This document shows positions 25,333 through 34,631 of a DNA stretch of 64,000 nucleotides, piece by piece. Where the stretch lies: the NCBI RefSeq assembly GCF_018861045.1, contig NZ_JAHKQJ010000002.1, positions 398,826-462,825 of the forward strand, read 5' to 3'. The position numbers and the translations under genes are program-made. Positions within the stretch are counted from its first letter, which is position 1. Every line of letters starts with the position of its first letter. Origin of the DNA: Octadecabacter sp. B2R22 (GTDB lineage: Bacteria; Pseudomonadota; Alphaproteobacteria; Rhodobacterales; Rhodobacteraceae). The notes under the pieces were generated by a model, which saw only the letters and a program-made list of their open reading frames with translations, searched no databases and was not told the DNA's origin.

Positions 25333-26750
25333 GCGGCGGCCCCGCCAACGGTTAATCCACCGATCATCAGACTTGGTTGGCCGACACCAACAGGCACCCA
25401 TTGGCCCGCCTTGCCGCAGTTGCCGATGCCAGGATCCAGCGCCATATCATTGCCGATACCGCGAATCTGCTTCATCGCCGTCGCGCCGTCACCGATCAAT
25501 GTTGCGCCTTTGACAGGTGCGCCGACTTTGCCGTTCTTAACGCGGTACGCTTCGGTGCAGGAGAACACAAACTTACCGTTGGTAATATCCACCTGACCGC
25601 CGCCGAACCCAACGGCGTAGATGCCGTCCTTCAATCCCGCGAGCATGTCCTTGGGGTCCGCGTCGCCGCCCAGCATATAAGTGTTGGTCATGCGTGGCAT
25701 CGGAATATGGGCAAAACTTTCACGGCGTCCGTTCCCTGTCGGGGCCACTCCCATCAGGCGTGCATTTTGGCGGTCTTGCATGTAGCCAACCAGCACACCG
25801 TCTTCGATCAATACGTTCTTGGCGCTGGGCGTGCCTTCGTCATCTACAGTGATGGAGCCCCGCCGATCCGGAATGGTGCCGTCATCCAGTACGGTTACAC
25901 CTTTCGCGGCCACCTGTTGGCCCATGAGTCCTGCAAAGGCGGATGTGCCCTTGCGGTTGAAATCACCCTCAAGCCCATGGCCAACGGCCTCATGCAGCAA
26001 GATTCCGGGCCAACCTGGTCCAAGCAAGACATCCATAACGCCAGCGGGCGCTGCCTCGGCCTCTAGATTTACGAGGGCGATTCGCAACGCTTCTTTGGCG
26101 ACGGGTTGCCAATGTGATGGGGATGTAAGCCCGATAAGACCCGCACGGCCGCCACCGCCCATGCCGCCAGATTCGCGGCGCCCGTTCTCTTCGACGATCA
26201 CCGAGATGTTGAGACGGCTCATTGGGCGGGTGTCGGTCACCAACATGCCGTCAGGGCGCAAAATCACGACCTCTTGGTGGGAGGCAGCCAGCGTGGCGCT
26301 GACCTGCACGACCCGTGGATCCAGATCACGACAGAAGGCATCAATTTCTTTCAGCAGGTCAATTTTTGCGGGGAAGGTTGCTTCGGCCATCGGATCCGCG
26401 TCGGTGTAAAGAACCGTATTTGTGCGGGCAGGGCCATCAGCCAAAGACCCACCGCCATCGCCCACGGCGAGACGGGTTGTTGCCACGGCGCGGCGCAGGG
26501 CGTGTTCATCGATTGTGGTCGAATGGGCATAGCCGGCCACTTCGCCACGAACCGCACGCAACCCGAACCCTTCGGAAGCGTCATAACTGGCCGTGCGAAT
26601 GCGTCCGTCATCGAACGAAAGAACCTCAGAGCGACGACGCTCGAGGAACAATTCACCGTCATCAGCACCAGCGGTCGCATCGCGCACCATCGCCAAGGCC
26701 GAATCCCGATCCAAATTTGTTTCAAACGGGCGAAAGGGGTCGTGCGACAT
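25329..26750 (-). CDS. tldD: Metalloprotease TldD
   Basis: This is a 473-residue cytosolic zinc protease that works with TldE (PmbA) on small unfolded peptides. The zinc-binding helix HEAVGHGLEGD is visible near residue 250, and the FGGGQVDITNGKFVFS and GNCGKAGQ segments of the C-terminal half are characteristic. tldE is not in the window. The gene starts 21 bases from a perfect FNR box in the region shared with the divergent coxB. Confidence 0.95.
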   Translation of the reverse strand: MSHDPFRPFETNLDRDSALAMVRDATAGADDGELFLERRRSEVLSFDDGRIRTASYDASEGFGLRAVRGEVAGYAHSTTIDEHALRRAVATTRLAVGDGGGSLADGPARTNTVLYTDADPMAEATFPAKIDLLKEIDAFCRDLDPRVVQVSATLAASHQEVVILRPDGMLVTDTRPMSRLNISVIVEENGRRESGGMGGGGRAGLIGLTSPSHWQPVAKEALRIALVNLEAEAAPAGVMDVLLGPGWPGILLHEAVGHGLEGDFNRKGTSAFAGLMGQQVAAKGVTVLDDGTIPDRRGSITVDDEGTPSAKNVLIEDGVLVGYMQDRQNARLMGVAPTGNGRRESFAHIPMPRMTNTYMLGGDADPKDMLAGLKDGIYAVGFGGGQVDITNGKFVFSCTEAYRVKNGKVGAPVKGATLIGDGATAMKQIRGIGNDMALDPGIGNCGKAGQWVPVGVGQPSLMIGGLTVGGAAA

Positions 26751-26771
26751 AGATTTTTCCTGTCTGTTTCT

Positions 26772-26785
26772 TTGATTTAGATCAA
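26772..26785. promoter_or_regulatory. FNR/FnrL box, perfect match
   Basis: The site TTGAT-TTAG-ATCAA matches the FNR consensus TTGAT-N4-ATCAA exactly. It lies in the tldD-coxB divergent gap, 22 bases from the tldD start and 160 bases from the coxB start. At that distance it cannot activate tldD from a standard position, but it could repress tldD or control a coxB promoter. Confidence 0.75.
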
Positions 26786-26944
26786 AAAGCGACCCTTTGA
26801 CACAGCAACAAGGGGGGCAATCTCTTGAGTTGGCTCACAGGATATGGGATGACCGCGTTTGAATACAATGGGATTCCGTCTGGAACCTCTTGGGAATGAA
26901 AGACTGCGCGGGGCCGCGCCATTATCACAAGGATCAAAAAGCAG

Positions 26945-27799
26945 ATGATGACATTTGTGAAACGACTGGGCTTAGCCGCCGGGGCAGCATTCGGTGCAAA
27001 CGCCGCAACAGCGCAAACTGCAATCGAAGACCTCGAAATTGTGGGCGCTCCGACGCCTGGCGCCATGGGCTTTCAGCCTGCAGCGACTGAACTTGCCCGC
27101 GACTTGCAGTGGTTAGACGGGTTCTTGCTCGTCATTTGCACAATCATTACTTTGTTCGTTGTTGGCCTGCTGGCGTGGATTATTCTGCGCTACAACGCCA
27201 AACGGAACCCTGATGCCGCAACATTCACGCACAACTCTCCACTCGAAGTGGCTTGGACGATTGTTCCGATTGTGATTCTTGTTTTCATCGGCGCGTTCTC
27301 CCTGCCGATCCTGTTCAAGCAGCAGGAAATCCCTGAGGGTGACATCAACATCACGGTGACAGGTTACCAGTGGTTCTGGTCTTATGAGTACACAGACGAA
27401 GACATCTTCTTCGAAAGCTACATGATCGGCTACAACGAAGGTAACTTGAGCGATGATATCGTCGCACAGCTTGAAGAAGCGGGTTATTCCGAAGACGAAT
27501 TCCGCCTTGCGACAGACACTGCCGTTGTTGTGCCAATGGGTGCGACTGTTGTGATGACTGTAACAGGTGCGGACGTGATCCACTCTTGGACGATCCCAGC
27601 ATTCGGCGTGAAGCAGGATGCGGTTCCTGGCCGCTTTGCTCAGCTTTGGTTCAACGCTGAACGTGAAGGCATTTACTTTGGTCAGTGTTCCGAGCTGTGT
27701 GGTAAGGACCACGCTTACATGCCGATCACCGTCAAAGTCGTACACCCTGACGTCTATGAGGAATGGCTCGCCACTGCGCGCGAAGAATTCCCTGCCTAA
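26945..27799 (+). CDS. ctaC: Cytochrome c oxidase subunit II
   Basis: This is a 284-residue aa3-type oxidase subunit that accepts electrons from cytochrome c. A signal peptide covers about residues 1-24 and two membrane helices lie near 55-80 and 100-122. The periplasmic CuA domain has VTGYQWFWSYEY, the His in DVIHSWTIPAFG, and the CSELCGKDHAYM cluster that supplies two Cys, His and Met. It opens a cluster of assembly genes; subunit I is not in the window. Confidence 0.97.
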   Translation: MMTFVKRLGLAAGAAFGANAATAQTAIEDLEIVGAPTPGAMGFQPAATELARDLQWLDGFLLVICTIITLFVVGLLAWIILRYNAKRNPDAATFTHNSPLEVAWTIVPIVILVFIGAFSLPILFKQQEIPEGDINITVTGYQWFWSYEYTDEDIFFESYMIGYNEGNLSDDIVAQLEEAGYSEDEFRLATDTAVVVPMGATVVMTVTGADVIHSWTIPAFGVKQDAVPGRFAQLWFNAEREGIYFGQCSELCGKDHAYMPITVKVVHPDVYEEWLATAREEFPA

Positions 27800-27807
27800 A
27801 TTTGAGC

Positions 27808-27870
27808 GGGGTGGGGCGAACCCACCCCCTCACTCTCTTTCGCCACTGTTAGGTGGGTGACGCCCACCTA
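27808..27870 (+). terminator. Two stem-loops between ctaC and ctaB
   Basis: The first stem is GGGGTGGG / CCCACCCC (27808-27828, loop of 5) and the second is TAGGTGGG / CCCACCTA (27850-27870, loop of 5). The first is nine bases past the ctaC stop and lacks a T run. They may attenuate or stabilise the abundant ctaC message relative to the assembly genes. Confidence 0.55.
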
Positions 27871-27884
27871 CCCAAAGGAAGCAC

Positions 27885-28826
27885 ATGACCGACGTGACCA
27901 ATCAAACACAGATGCAAGAAGCGCAGATGGGCGATTACTTCGCCTTGATGAAACCGCGCGTTATGCAGCTGGTCGTGTTTACAGCCCTCGTTGGTTTGCT
28001 GGTTGCCCCTGTCGGCGTGAACCCGTTTGTCGGCTTTGTTGCGGTCTTATGCATCGCAGTTGGGGCCGGGGCCTCGGGTGCTTTGAATATGTGGTGGGAT
28101 GCTGACATCGACGCTATCATGAAGCGGACCGTCAACCGTCCAATCCCATCGGGTGCGGTACAGCCGGGCGAAGCCTTGGCCATTGGCCTAACGCTGTCCG
28201 TTTTTGCTGTCGTTCTGTTGTTCTTGGCGACGAACATTCTGGCAGCTGGCCTGCTGGCCTTTACCATTTTCTTTTATGCCGTTGTCTATTCCATGTGGCT
28301 GAAACGCTCGACCCCACAGAACATTGTGATTGGTGGCGCCGCAGGTGCCTTTCCTCCGATGATTGGCTGGGCCGTCGCAACGGGGAGCATTTCTATCGAA
28401 AGCATCCTGATGTTCGCGTTGATCTTTATGTGGACACCCCCGCATTTCTGGGCGCTGGCCCTGTTCGTGAAATCTGACTACGGCGACGCTGGTGTGCCAA
28501 TGTTGACCGAAACGCACGGTCGCACCGTAACGCGCAACCATATCCTTGCTTACTGCCTGCCGCTGGTGGCTGTAGCGCTGGGTCTTGGGTTCACGTCTAT
28601 CGGCGGGCCGTTTTACTTGCTCGTTGCTGTTGTGCTGAACGTTTGGTTCCTGAAGGGGTGCTTTGCGATCTGGAAACGCACCGACGCAAACAGTGATGCC
28701 GACAGCCACGCTGTGGAGCGTCGCACATTTGTCGTCTCCATCTACTATCTGTTCGGCCATTTCGGCGCGCTGCTTATCGAAGCGGTTCTGCGCGCTTACG
28801 GGCTGACCGCTTGGGCGGGGTGGTGA
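27885..28826 (+). CDS. ctaB: Protoheme IX farnesyltransferase (heme O synthase)
   Basis: This is a 313-residue UbiA-family membrane enzyme that adds farnesyl to heme b to make heme O for the aa3 oxidase. About nine helices are present. The Asp-rich motif NMWWDADIDAIMKRT near residues 68-80 binds the prenyl diphosphate. An AAAGGAAGCAC ribosome site precedes the ATG. It sits between ctaC and ctaF-ctaG. Confidence 0.96.
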   Translation: MTDVTNQTQMQEAQMGDYFALMKPRVMQLVVFTALVGLLVAPVGVNPFVGFVAVLCIAVGAGASGALNMWWDADIDAIMKRTVNRPIPSGAVQPGEALAIGLTLSVFAVVLLFLATNILAAGLLAFTIFFYAVVYSMWLKRSTPQNIVIGGAAGAFPPMIGWAVATGSISIESILMFALIFMWTPPHFWALALFVKSDYGDAGVPMLTETHGRTVTRNHILAYCLPLVAVALGLGFTSIGGPFYLLVAVVLNVWFLKGCFAIWKRTDANSDADSHAVERRTFVVSIYYLFGHFGALLIEAVLRAYGLTAWAGW

Positions 28827-28829
28827 ACA

Positions 28830-29078
28830 ATGGCGATTAAGGTCGAACATGAAATTCACACACGTCGCAAAGGCCGCAATACAGGTGTCTTCTTGTTGCT
28901 GTTCGGCATGGTCGGGATTGTTTTTGGTCTGACAGTGGTCAAGGTTTTGGGCTTGTCCGACATTACCCAGATGGAACGTTTTGATCACGTTGCCCGCCCG
29001 CAACTGGAGCCGGGCGCGATGGAAGCCGCACAGCAGCGCGCCGATGACGCAGCAGTTCAAAGTGAGGCGTCCGAATGA
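28830..29078 (+). CDS. Small oxidase-cluster membrane protein (CtaF/CoxF-like)
   Basis: This 82-residue protein has one membrane helix (about residues 19-41) and a hydrophilic acidic tail. It starts 4 bases after ctaB and its stop overlaps the ctaG start (ATGA). A small single-span gene at this place is regular in alphaproteobacterial cta operons. Its exact role in oxidase assembly is not clear from the sequence. Confidence 0.8.
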   Translation: MAIKVEHEIHTRRKGRNTGVFLLLFGMVGIVFGLTVVKVLGLSDITQMERFDHVARPQLEPGAMEAAQQRADDAAVQSEASE

Positions 29079-29677
29079 ATTTGAACCCGTTCAGCCGAAT
29101 CCCTAACGGGACGTCGCGCACAGCAGCGCAGGCGGTGTCCGTGGTTGTTTTGATGGGCGGATTAGCATGGGCGTCTGTGCCATTTTACGATTGGTTCTGC
29201 CGCGTTACTGGATTTGGAGGCGTCACAAGCGTTGCGCAGTCCGGATCTGAAACGATTCTGGACCAAACGATCACCGTCCGCTTCGAAAGCTCCACGGCAC
29301 GTGACATGCCTTGGACATTCAAACCAGTGCAGCGGGAAATGGAAGTCCGCATCGGTGAAACTGTCCTTGCCTATTACGAAGCAACGAACCCGACGAATGA
29401 ACCAATTGCCGGTGCTGCATCTTATAATGTTGCCCCCTACGAGGCGGGCGCATTCTTTGAAAAGATCGACTGTTTCTGCTTTGAACAGCAAGTGCTGCAA
29501 GCGGGCGAAACCGTTTCAATGCCCGTTTCCTTCTTCGTCGACCCAGCGATCGTCGATGATTATGAAGGTCGCTATATCCATACCATTACTTTGGGCTATA
29601 CATTCCATCGCAATGACCTGCCCGAAGAAACCCAGAACGCCGCGCTGGACATTGTCCAGCCAACCGACTTGAATTGA
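29075..29677 (+). CDS. ctaG: Cytochrome c oxidase assembly protein CtaG/Cox11
   Basis: This is a 200-residue copper chaperone that delivers Cu to the CuB site of subunit I. One N-terminal helix (about 20-40) anchors it, followed by [11 protein letters not shown]. The copper-binding motif is CFCFEQQ near residue 133. The immunoglobulin-like domain fills the periplasmic part. It is coupled to the upstream small gene by a 4-base overlap. Confidence 0.96.
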   Translation: MNLNPFSRIPNGTSRTAAQAVSVVVLMGGLAWASVPFYDWFCRVTGFGGVTSVAQSGSETILDQTITVRFESSTARDMPWTFKPVQREMEVRIGETVLAYYEATNPTNEPIAGAASYNVAPYEAGAFFEKIDCFCFEQQVLQAGETVSMPVSFFVDPAIVDDYEGRYIHTITLGYTFHRNDLPEETQNAALDIVQPTDLN

Positions 29678-29705
29678 AGACCAAACCCACAAGGGAAAGA
29701 CAGCC

Positions 29706-30509
29706 ATGGCCCACGAAAAGAACCACGACTATCACATTCTGAACCCCTCAATCTGGCCATTGCTGACCGGCGTTGCCGTCTTTGTAATGCTGTTTGGTGC
29801 GGTTCTTTGGATGGATTCCTCCAGCAACCCTTACCTGTTCTTGATGGGCTTTATTGGCGTTCTGTACTGCATGTACGCTTGGTGGGCTGAAGTTATCGTT
29901 GAAAGCCACCAAGGCGATCACACTCCAGTTGTTCAAATCGGCCTGCGTTATGGTTTCATCATGTTTATCATGTCCGAAATCATGTTCTTCGCCGCTTGGT
30001 TCTGGTCGTTCTTCAAGCACGCCATGTACCCTATGGGCCCACAATCCCCTGCGATTGACGGTCAATTCCCACCAGTCGGTATTGAAACATTTGATCCTTG
30101 GCACCTGCCACTGATCAACACGTTGATCCTGCTTTGCTCCGGTGCGGCAGCGACTTGGGCGCACCACGCGCTGGTCCATGAAGACAACCGCGAAGACGTT
30201 AAGTACGGCCTTATCCTTGCTGTTGTTCTGGGTGTGATCTTTACGATCTTCCAAGCCTATGAATATAGCCACGCGGCCTTTGGTCTTGCTGGCAACATCT
30301 ACGGCGCGAACTTCTTTATGGCGACCGGCTTCCACGGGTTCCACGTGGTGATCGGTACGATCTTCCTGTTCATCTGCTACCTGCGTGTGCGCAAGGGGCA
30401 CTTTACCCCTGAGCGTCACATCGGGTTCGAAGCGGCAGCTTGGTACTGGCACTTTGTTGATGTGGTTTGGCTGTTCCTGTTTGCAGCTGTCTACGTCTGG
30501 GGCCAGTAA
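29706..30509 (+). CDS. ctaE: Cytochrome c oxidase subunit III
   Basis: This is a 267-residue subunit with seven membrane helices. The motifs [29 protein letters not shown] and [16 protein letters not shown] are typical. It stabilises the active site of subunit I. The ribosome site AAGGGAAAGACAGCC precedes the ATG. A strong terminator follows 30 bases after the stop. Confidence 0.97.
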   Translation: MAHEKNHDYHILNPSIWPLLTGVAVFVMLFGAVLWMDSSSNPYLFLMGFIGVLYCMYAWWAEVIVESHQGDHTPVVQIGLRYGFIMFIMSEIMFFAAWFWSFFKHAMYPMGPQSPAIDGQFPPVGIETFDPWHLPLINTLILLCSGAAATWAHHALVHEDNREDVKYGLILAVVLGVIFTIFQAYEYSHAAFGLAGNIYGANFFMATGFHGFHVVIGTIFLFICYLRVRKGHFTPERHIGFEAAAWYWHFVDVVWLFLFAAVYVWGQ

Positions 30510-30539
30510 GGTATCTTGACGCCAGTCATGTGACACGAC

Positions 30540-30571
30540 AAGACGCGCAAGGATGCACCCTTGCGCGTCTT
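30540..30571 (+). terminator. Rho-independent terminator after ctaE
   Basis: A 13-bp stem (AAGACGCGCAAGG / CCTTGCGCGTCTT, loop of 6) is followed by CTTATTT. It lies between ctaE and the SURF1 gene in the same direction, so SURF1, thrC and the peptidase may depend on read-through or their own promoter. Confidence 0.8.
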
Positions 30572-30591
30572 CTTATTTGAGGCTCCTCCCC

Positions 30592-31257
30592 ATGCGGAAA
30601 TTTCTCTTTCCCCTTGTGATAGGTCTTGGCGGACTCGTCGTCCTGTTGTGGCTTGGAATCTGGCAGGTCAACCGGCTGGACTGGAAACAGGGCGTCATTG
30701 AAGACATCAACGGCCGCCTTGCGGCAGCCCCTGTGCCTTTGCAGGAACGGGTCTTACCCGAGGTTGATAATTACCTTTCAGTGATCGTTGAGGGCGCGGC
30801 CACGGGCGAAGAGATCCGGTTCCTCGACAGTGGTACAGCGGCGGGAACAGGCCATCACATCATCTCGGCTTTCGTAACGACAAGCGGGCGACGGATCATG
30901 ATCGATCAGGGGCTCTTGCCGCTCTATGCCGATCAAGGGACCCCGATGACCGAGCAAGTGACGGTGCAGGGCAACCTGATTTGGCCTGATGATATCTCGG
31001 ACCAGCCGCCGTCTGGCGACGAATGGTATGCCCGCAATGTTCCCGCGATGGCCGAGGTGCTAAAAACCGAACCGATCCTTATTCAACTCTACGCCGCAAG
31101 CGCGTATGACGAACGCCTGACGCCGTTGCAGGTTGATACTCGCAACATAAAGAACGACCATCTGGAATACGCGATCACGTGGTTCCTGTTGGCGGTGGTT
31201 TGGGCCGCAATGACGATTTTCTACATGGTGCGGACGATGCGCCGGAAGGACAAGTAA
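30592..31257 (+). CDS. SURF1 family oxidase assembly protein
   Basis: This is a 221-residue inner-membrane protein with helices at both ends (about 5-25 and 195-215) and a periplasmic loop, the SURF1 layout. LGIWQVNRLDWK at the first helix and HLEYAITWFLLAVVW near the C-terminus are family motifs. It assists insertion of heme a into subunit I. The ATG at 30592 is used because the frame further upstream runs through the terminator. Confidence 0.92.
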   Translation: MRKFLFPLVIGLGGLVVLLWLGIWQVNRLDWKQGVIEDINGRLAAAPVPLQERVLPEVDNYLSVIVEGAATGEEIRFLDSGTAAGTGHHIISAFVTTSGRRIMIDQGLLPLYADQGTPMTEQVTVQGNLIWPDDISDQPPSGDEWYARNVPAMAEVLKTEPILIQLYAASAYDERLTPLQVDTRNIKNDHLEYAITWFLLAVVWAAMTIFYMVRTMRRKDK

Positions 31258-31258
31258 G

Positions 31259-32647
31259 ATGAAATATGTCTCAACCCGTGGCGCTGCGCCTGACCTGACA
31301 TTCGAAGAGGCGATGATGACGGGCCTTGCGCGCGATGGCGGGCTTTATGTGCCAGATGTAGTCCCCACGCTGAGCCATGATGACATCGCAGCCATGGCGG
31401 GCCAGTCCTATGAGGAAATCGCGTTCACCGTGATGCGCCCGTTCATTGGCGATACCTTTACCGATGATGAGTTTCGCGGATTGATTGAGGCCGCCTACGC
31501 GGATTTCAACCACGCTGCCCGCGCGCCGCTTAAGCAGCTCGACAACAATCACTTCCTGTTGGAACTGTTCCACGGCCCAACGCTGGCGTTCAAAGACTTC
31601 GCAATGCAGTTGATTGGCCAGATGTTCCAAGCCTCGCTTACGCGGTCTGGCAAACGGATCACGATTGTTGGTGCGACGTCCGGTGATACTGGGTCCGCCG
31701 CAATCGAAGCCTTTCGTGGCCTGAGCAATGTGGATGTTTTTATCCTGTTCCCCGACGGTCGCGTGTCGGATGTTCAACGCCGTCAGATGACGACGCCATC
31801 CGAATCCAATGTCCATGCGCTGGCGCTCGATGGTGATTTCGATGACTGCCAAGCCGCGCTAAAGGACATGTTCAACGATTTCGAATTCCGCGACGGCGTG
31901 AACCTCGCTGGCGTAAATTCAATCAACTGGGGTCGCGTGTTGGCCCAAGTTGTCTACTTCTTCTCTTCTGCCGTCGCTCTTGGTGCTCCGCACCGTAAAG
32001 TTAGCTTTACCGTTCCGACGGGTAATTTCGGGGACATTTTTGCGGGTTATATCGCAAAGAAAATGGGCTTGCCGATTGAACAACTGATTATTGCGACAAA
32101 CCAGAACGACATCTTGCACCGCACACTTGAAACGGGCGCGCAGATCAAAGAAGGCGTTACACCGTCGATAAGTCCATCCATGGATATCCAAGTGTCGTCC
32201 AATTTTGAACGCGCGTTGTTTGATGCCTACGGGCGCGACGGGGCGGTTGTTGCCGAGCAGATGGAAGAGCTCAAGAACAATGGTGCATTTACGATCAGCC
32301 AAGGTGCGATTGAAATGTTGCGAGATACCTTTGATTCAGGCCGAGCATCCGAGGATGAAACTTACGCCGCAATCAAATCCGAGCTGACACGTTCTGGCGA
32401 ATTGCTGTGCCCGCATTCCGCCGTGGCCGTCAAAGTTGCAGACGAACACCAAGGCGCGACTCCGATGATTACACTGGCGACAGCGCACCCCGCCAAGTTC
32501 CCAGCGGCTGTAGAAAAAGCTACGGGTCAGCACCCGCCACTGCCACCACATATGGCGGACCTTTTTGATAAGCCTGAACGTATGACGCAGGTGCCAAACG
32601 ACCTCGCGGCGTTGCAATCTCTCATCAAGGAGCGGCTGAACACGTGA
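31259..32647 (+). CDS. thrC: Threonine synthase
   Basis: This is a 462-residue PLP enzyme that converts O-phosphohomoserine to threonine. The PLP lysine is Lys112 in LAFKDFAMQ. TSGDTGSAAIEAFRG and the glycine-rich VPTGNFGDIFAGY are present. Length and motifs fit the long (yeast-like/proteobacterial) class. It starts one base after the SURF1 stop and overlaps the M16 peptidase gene by 4 bases. Confidence 0.97.
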   Translation: MKYVSTRGAAPDLTFEEAMMTGLARDGGLYVPDVVPTLSHDDIAAMAGQSYEEIAFTVMRPFIGDTFTDDEFRGLIEAAYADFNHAARAPLKQLDNNHFLLELFHGPTLAFKDFAMQLIGQMFQASLTRSGKRITIVGATSGDTGSAAIEAFRGLSNVDVFILFPDGRVSDVQRRQMTTPSESNVHALALDGDFDDCQAALKDMFNDFEFRDGVNLAGVNSINWGRVLAQVVYFFSSAVALGAPHRKVSFTVPTGNFGDIFAGYIAKKMGLPIEQLIIATNQNDILHRTLETGAQIKEGVTPSISPSMDIQVSSNFERALFDAYGRDGAVVAEQMEELKNNGAFTISQGAIEMLRDTFDSGRASEDETYAAIKSELTRSGELLCPHSAVAVKVADEHQGATPMITLATAHPAKFPAAVEKATGQHPPLPPHMADLFDKPERMTQVPNDLAALQSLIKERLNT

Positions 32648-33909
32648 CCGTCCAACAACATACGCTCTCAAATGGGTTTCGCATCGTCACCGAACAGATG
32701 GCAGGGCTGAAATCCGCCTCGATTGGCATTTGGGTGACCGCAGGTGGTCGCGACGAACGTGCCGATCAAAATGGCATCGCACATTTCCTTGAACATATGG
32801 CGTTCAAAGGGACCGAGAGACGCACTGCGTTGCAGATTGCCGAGGCGATCGAAGACGTGGGCGGCTACATCAATGCCTACACCTCTCGCGAGATGACAGC
32901 CTATTACGCCCGTGTTCTGGAAAACGATGTGCCGTTGGCGCTGGACGTTCTGGCAGACATTCTGCTGAACCCTGTGTTCGATCAAAACGAGATCGAAGTC
33001 GAACGCGGCGTGATCTTGCAGGAAATCGGTCAGGCCCATGATACCCCTGACGATGTGATTTTCGATTGGCTTCAGGAAGAAGCCTACCCGAACCAAGCGT
33101 TGGGCCGCACGATCTTAGGACCAAGCGAACGGGTGAGCAGTTTTTCACGCGCGGACCTGTCGGACTTTATCGGCGAACACTACGGTCCAGATCAAATGAT
33201 CCTGTCGGCAGCCGGTGCCGTTGACCCGGATGAGCTTTTGGCGTTGGCGGAAAAACTATTCGGCCATCTGCCGCCACGATCCCAGCCGCATAAGGCTGAA
33301 GCTGCGGCCTTTGCAGGTGGTGAGCGGCGTGTCGTTAAGGGGCTTGAGCAAGCACATTTCGCGCTGGCGTTTGAAGGTCCGGATTACCGCGACCCCGGAA
33401 TTTACGCCGCGCAGGTGCACGCCATTGCCATGGGCGGGGGCATGTCTTCGCGGCTGTTCCAAGAACTGCGCGAGAACCGCGGGCTTTGTTATACGATATT
33501 TGCGCAAGCAGGAGCCTATGCTGATACGGGCCTGATGACCGTCTATGCGGGCACTTCGGCGGATCAATTGGGCGACCTTGCGACCCTGACGATCGACGAG
33601 CTGAAACGCGCCGCCGATGACATGAGCGCCCAAGAGGTTGCGCGTGCGCGATCCCAAATGAAGGCTGGTTTGTTAATGGGGTTGGAAAGCCCGTCCAACC
33701 GCGCCGAACGTTTGGCCCGCATGGTGGCGATCTGGGGCAAGGTGCCGACAATTGAGGACACAATCGAACGCATCGATTCCGTGACAACGGGGGATGTTCG
33801 GGCGTTTGGTTCTGATTTGGTGACACGTTCTGCGGCGGCGATGGCGCTTTATGGTCCAATCGATGAAGCGCCGACGCTTGAGGCGCTTAAGGCCAGGTTG
33901 GTGGCCTAA
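32644..33909 (+). CDS. M16 family zinc peptidase (MPP-like)
   Basis: This is a 421-residue protease of the pitrilysin/processing-peptidase family. The inverted zinc motif HFLEH is at residues 47-51 and the distal Glu lies in the EVERGVILQEIGQ region. It resembles the beta subunit of mitochondrial processing peptidase and likely acts in the cytosol. The GTG start overlaps the thrC stop (GTGA), and the stop shares a base with the next gene. Confidence 0.92.
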   Translation: MTVQQHTLSNGFRIVTEQMAGLKSASIGIWVTAGGRDERADQNGIAHFLEHMAFKGTERRTALQIAEAIEDVGGYINAYTSREMTAYYARVLENDVPLALDVLADILLNPVFDQNEIEVERGVILQEIGQAHDTPDDVIFDWLQEEAYPNQALGRTILGPSERVSSFSRADLSDFIGEHYGPDQMILSAAGAVDPDELLALAEKLFGHLPPRSQPHKAEAAAFAGGERRVVKGLEQAHFALAFEGPDYRDPGIYAAQVHAIAMGGGMSSRLFQELRENRGLCYTIFAQAGAYADTGLMTVYAGTSADQLGDLATLTIDELKRAADDMSAQEVARARSQMKAGLLMGLESPSNRAERLARMVAIWGKVPTIEDTIERIDSVTTGDVRAFGSDLVTRSAAAMALYGPIDEAPTLEALKARLVA

Positions 33910-34493
33910 TGTTGCGCACAAAGCGAAAAGTACGGATTGAGACAGACCGACTTACGCTTCGTCCGCCAATCCATTCGGATTTTCGAGCGTGGACAGCTTT
34001 GCGACAAGAGTCGCGGGACTTTCTAACACCGTGGGAGCCCACATGGGCCAGCGATCATCTATCCCGCAAGAGTTTTACCAATCGAGTGTATTGGGCGCAG
34101 CGGTCCGTCTCCAACGGAACGGCTTTGCCGTTGTTTTTGGTCCGCCGCAGTGATGAAGCCTTACTCGGGGCGATCACGCTGGATCATATTCGTCGTGGCC
34201 CCGCCCAAGCGGGCACGACAGGCTATTGGATCGGCGAGCCTTTTGCGCGGCAAGGTTATATGCGCGAGGCCATTGGGGCTGTGGTGCATTATGCGTTCAC
34301 GAGGCTCGATCTTAGCCGGATTGAAGCCGGGTGCTTGCCCCAGAACACGCCGTCCCGTGCTTTGTTGGAAAAGTGCGGTTACAAATACGAGGGCGTAGCG
34401 CAGAGTTATTTGCAAATCGATGGTCGCTGGCGCAACCACGTCCTATACGCCAACCTGCGCCATGACCGTCGTGGGAAGACCGACGTCGGGTGA
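33909..34493 (+). CDS. GNAT N-acetyltransferase (RimJ/RimL type)
   Basis: This is a 194-residue acetyltransferase resembling the enzymes that acetylate ribosomal protein N-termini. The acetyl-CoA site shows in GYWIGEPFARQGYMREA. The C-terminal CGYKYEGVAQSYLQIDGRW segment is typical of RimJ. It overlaps the M16 stop by one base, which places it in the same operon. The true substrate cannot be told from the sequence. Confidence 0.88.
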   Translation: MLRTKRKVRIETDRLTLRPPIHSDFRAWTALRQESRDFLTPWEPTWASDHLSRKSFTNRVYWAQRSVSNGTALPLFLVRRSDEALLGAITLDHIRRGPAQAGTTGYWIGEPFARQGYMREAIGAVVHYAFTRLDLSRIEAGCLPQNTPSRALLEKCGYKYEGVAQSYLQIDGRWRNHVLYANLRHDRRGKTDVG

Positions 34494-34631
34494 TAGGCTT
34501 GCAGCGGGCGTTTTAGTACGCTTGCAGCGGGCGGGGGGCGCCCCTTCGGGGCGCGTTAGGGGCGCTGCCCCTCGGCCTGACGGCCTCACCCCGAGGTATT
34601 TGAGAAACAAAGGCAAACCGTAGGGACTTAG
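34494..34631. repeat. Intergenic repeat, third copy of the GAGGTATTT element
   Basis: The core copy is 34589-34617 (CCCCGAGGTATTT then GAAACAAAGGCAAA), in the same orientation as the copy at 15581. GC-rich palindromes such as GGGGCGCCCCTTCGGGGCGC precede it at about 34536-34556. It follows the acetyltransferase gene and could act as its terminator. Confidence 0.65.
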
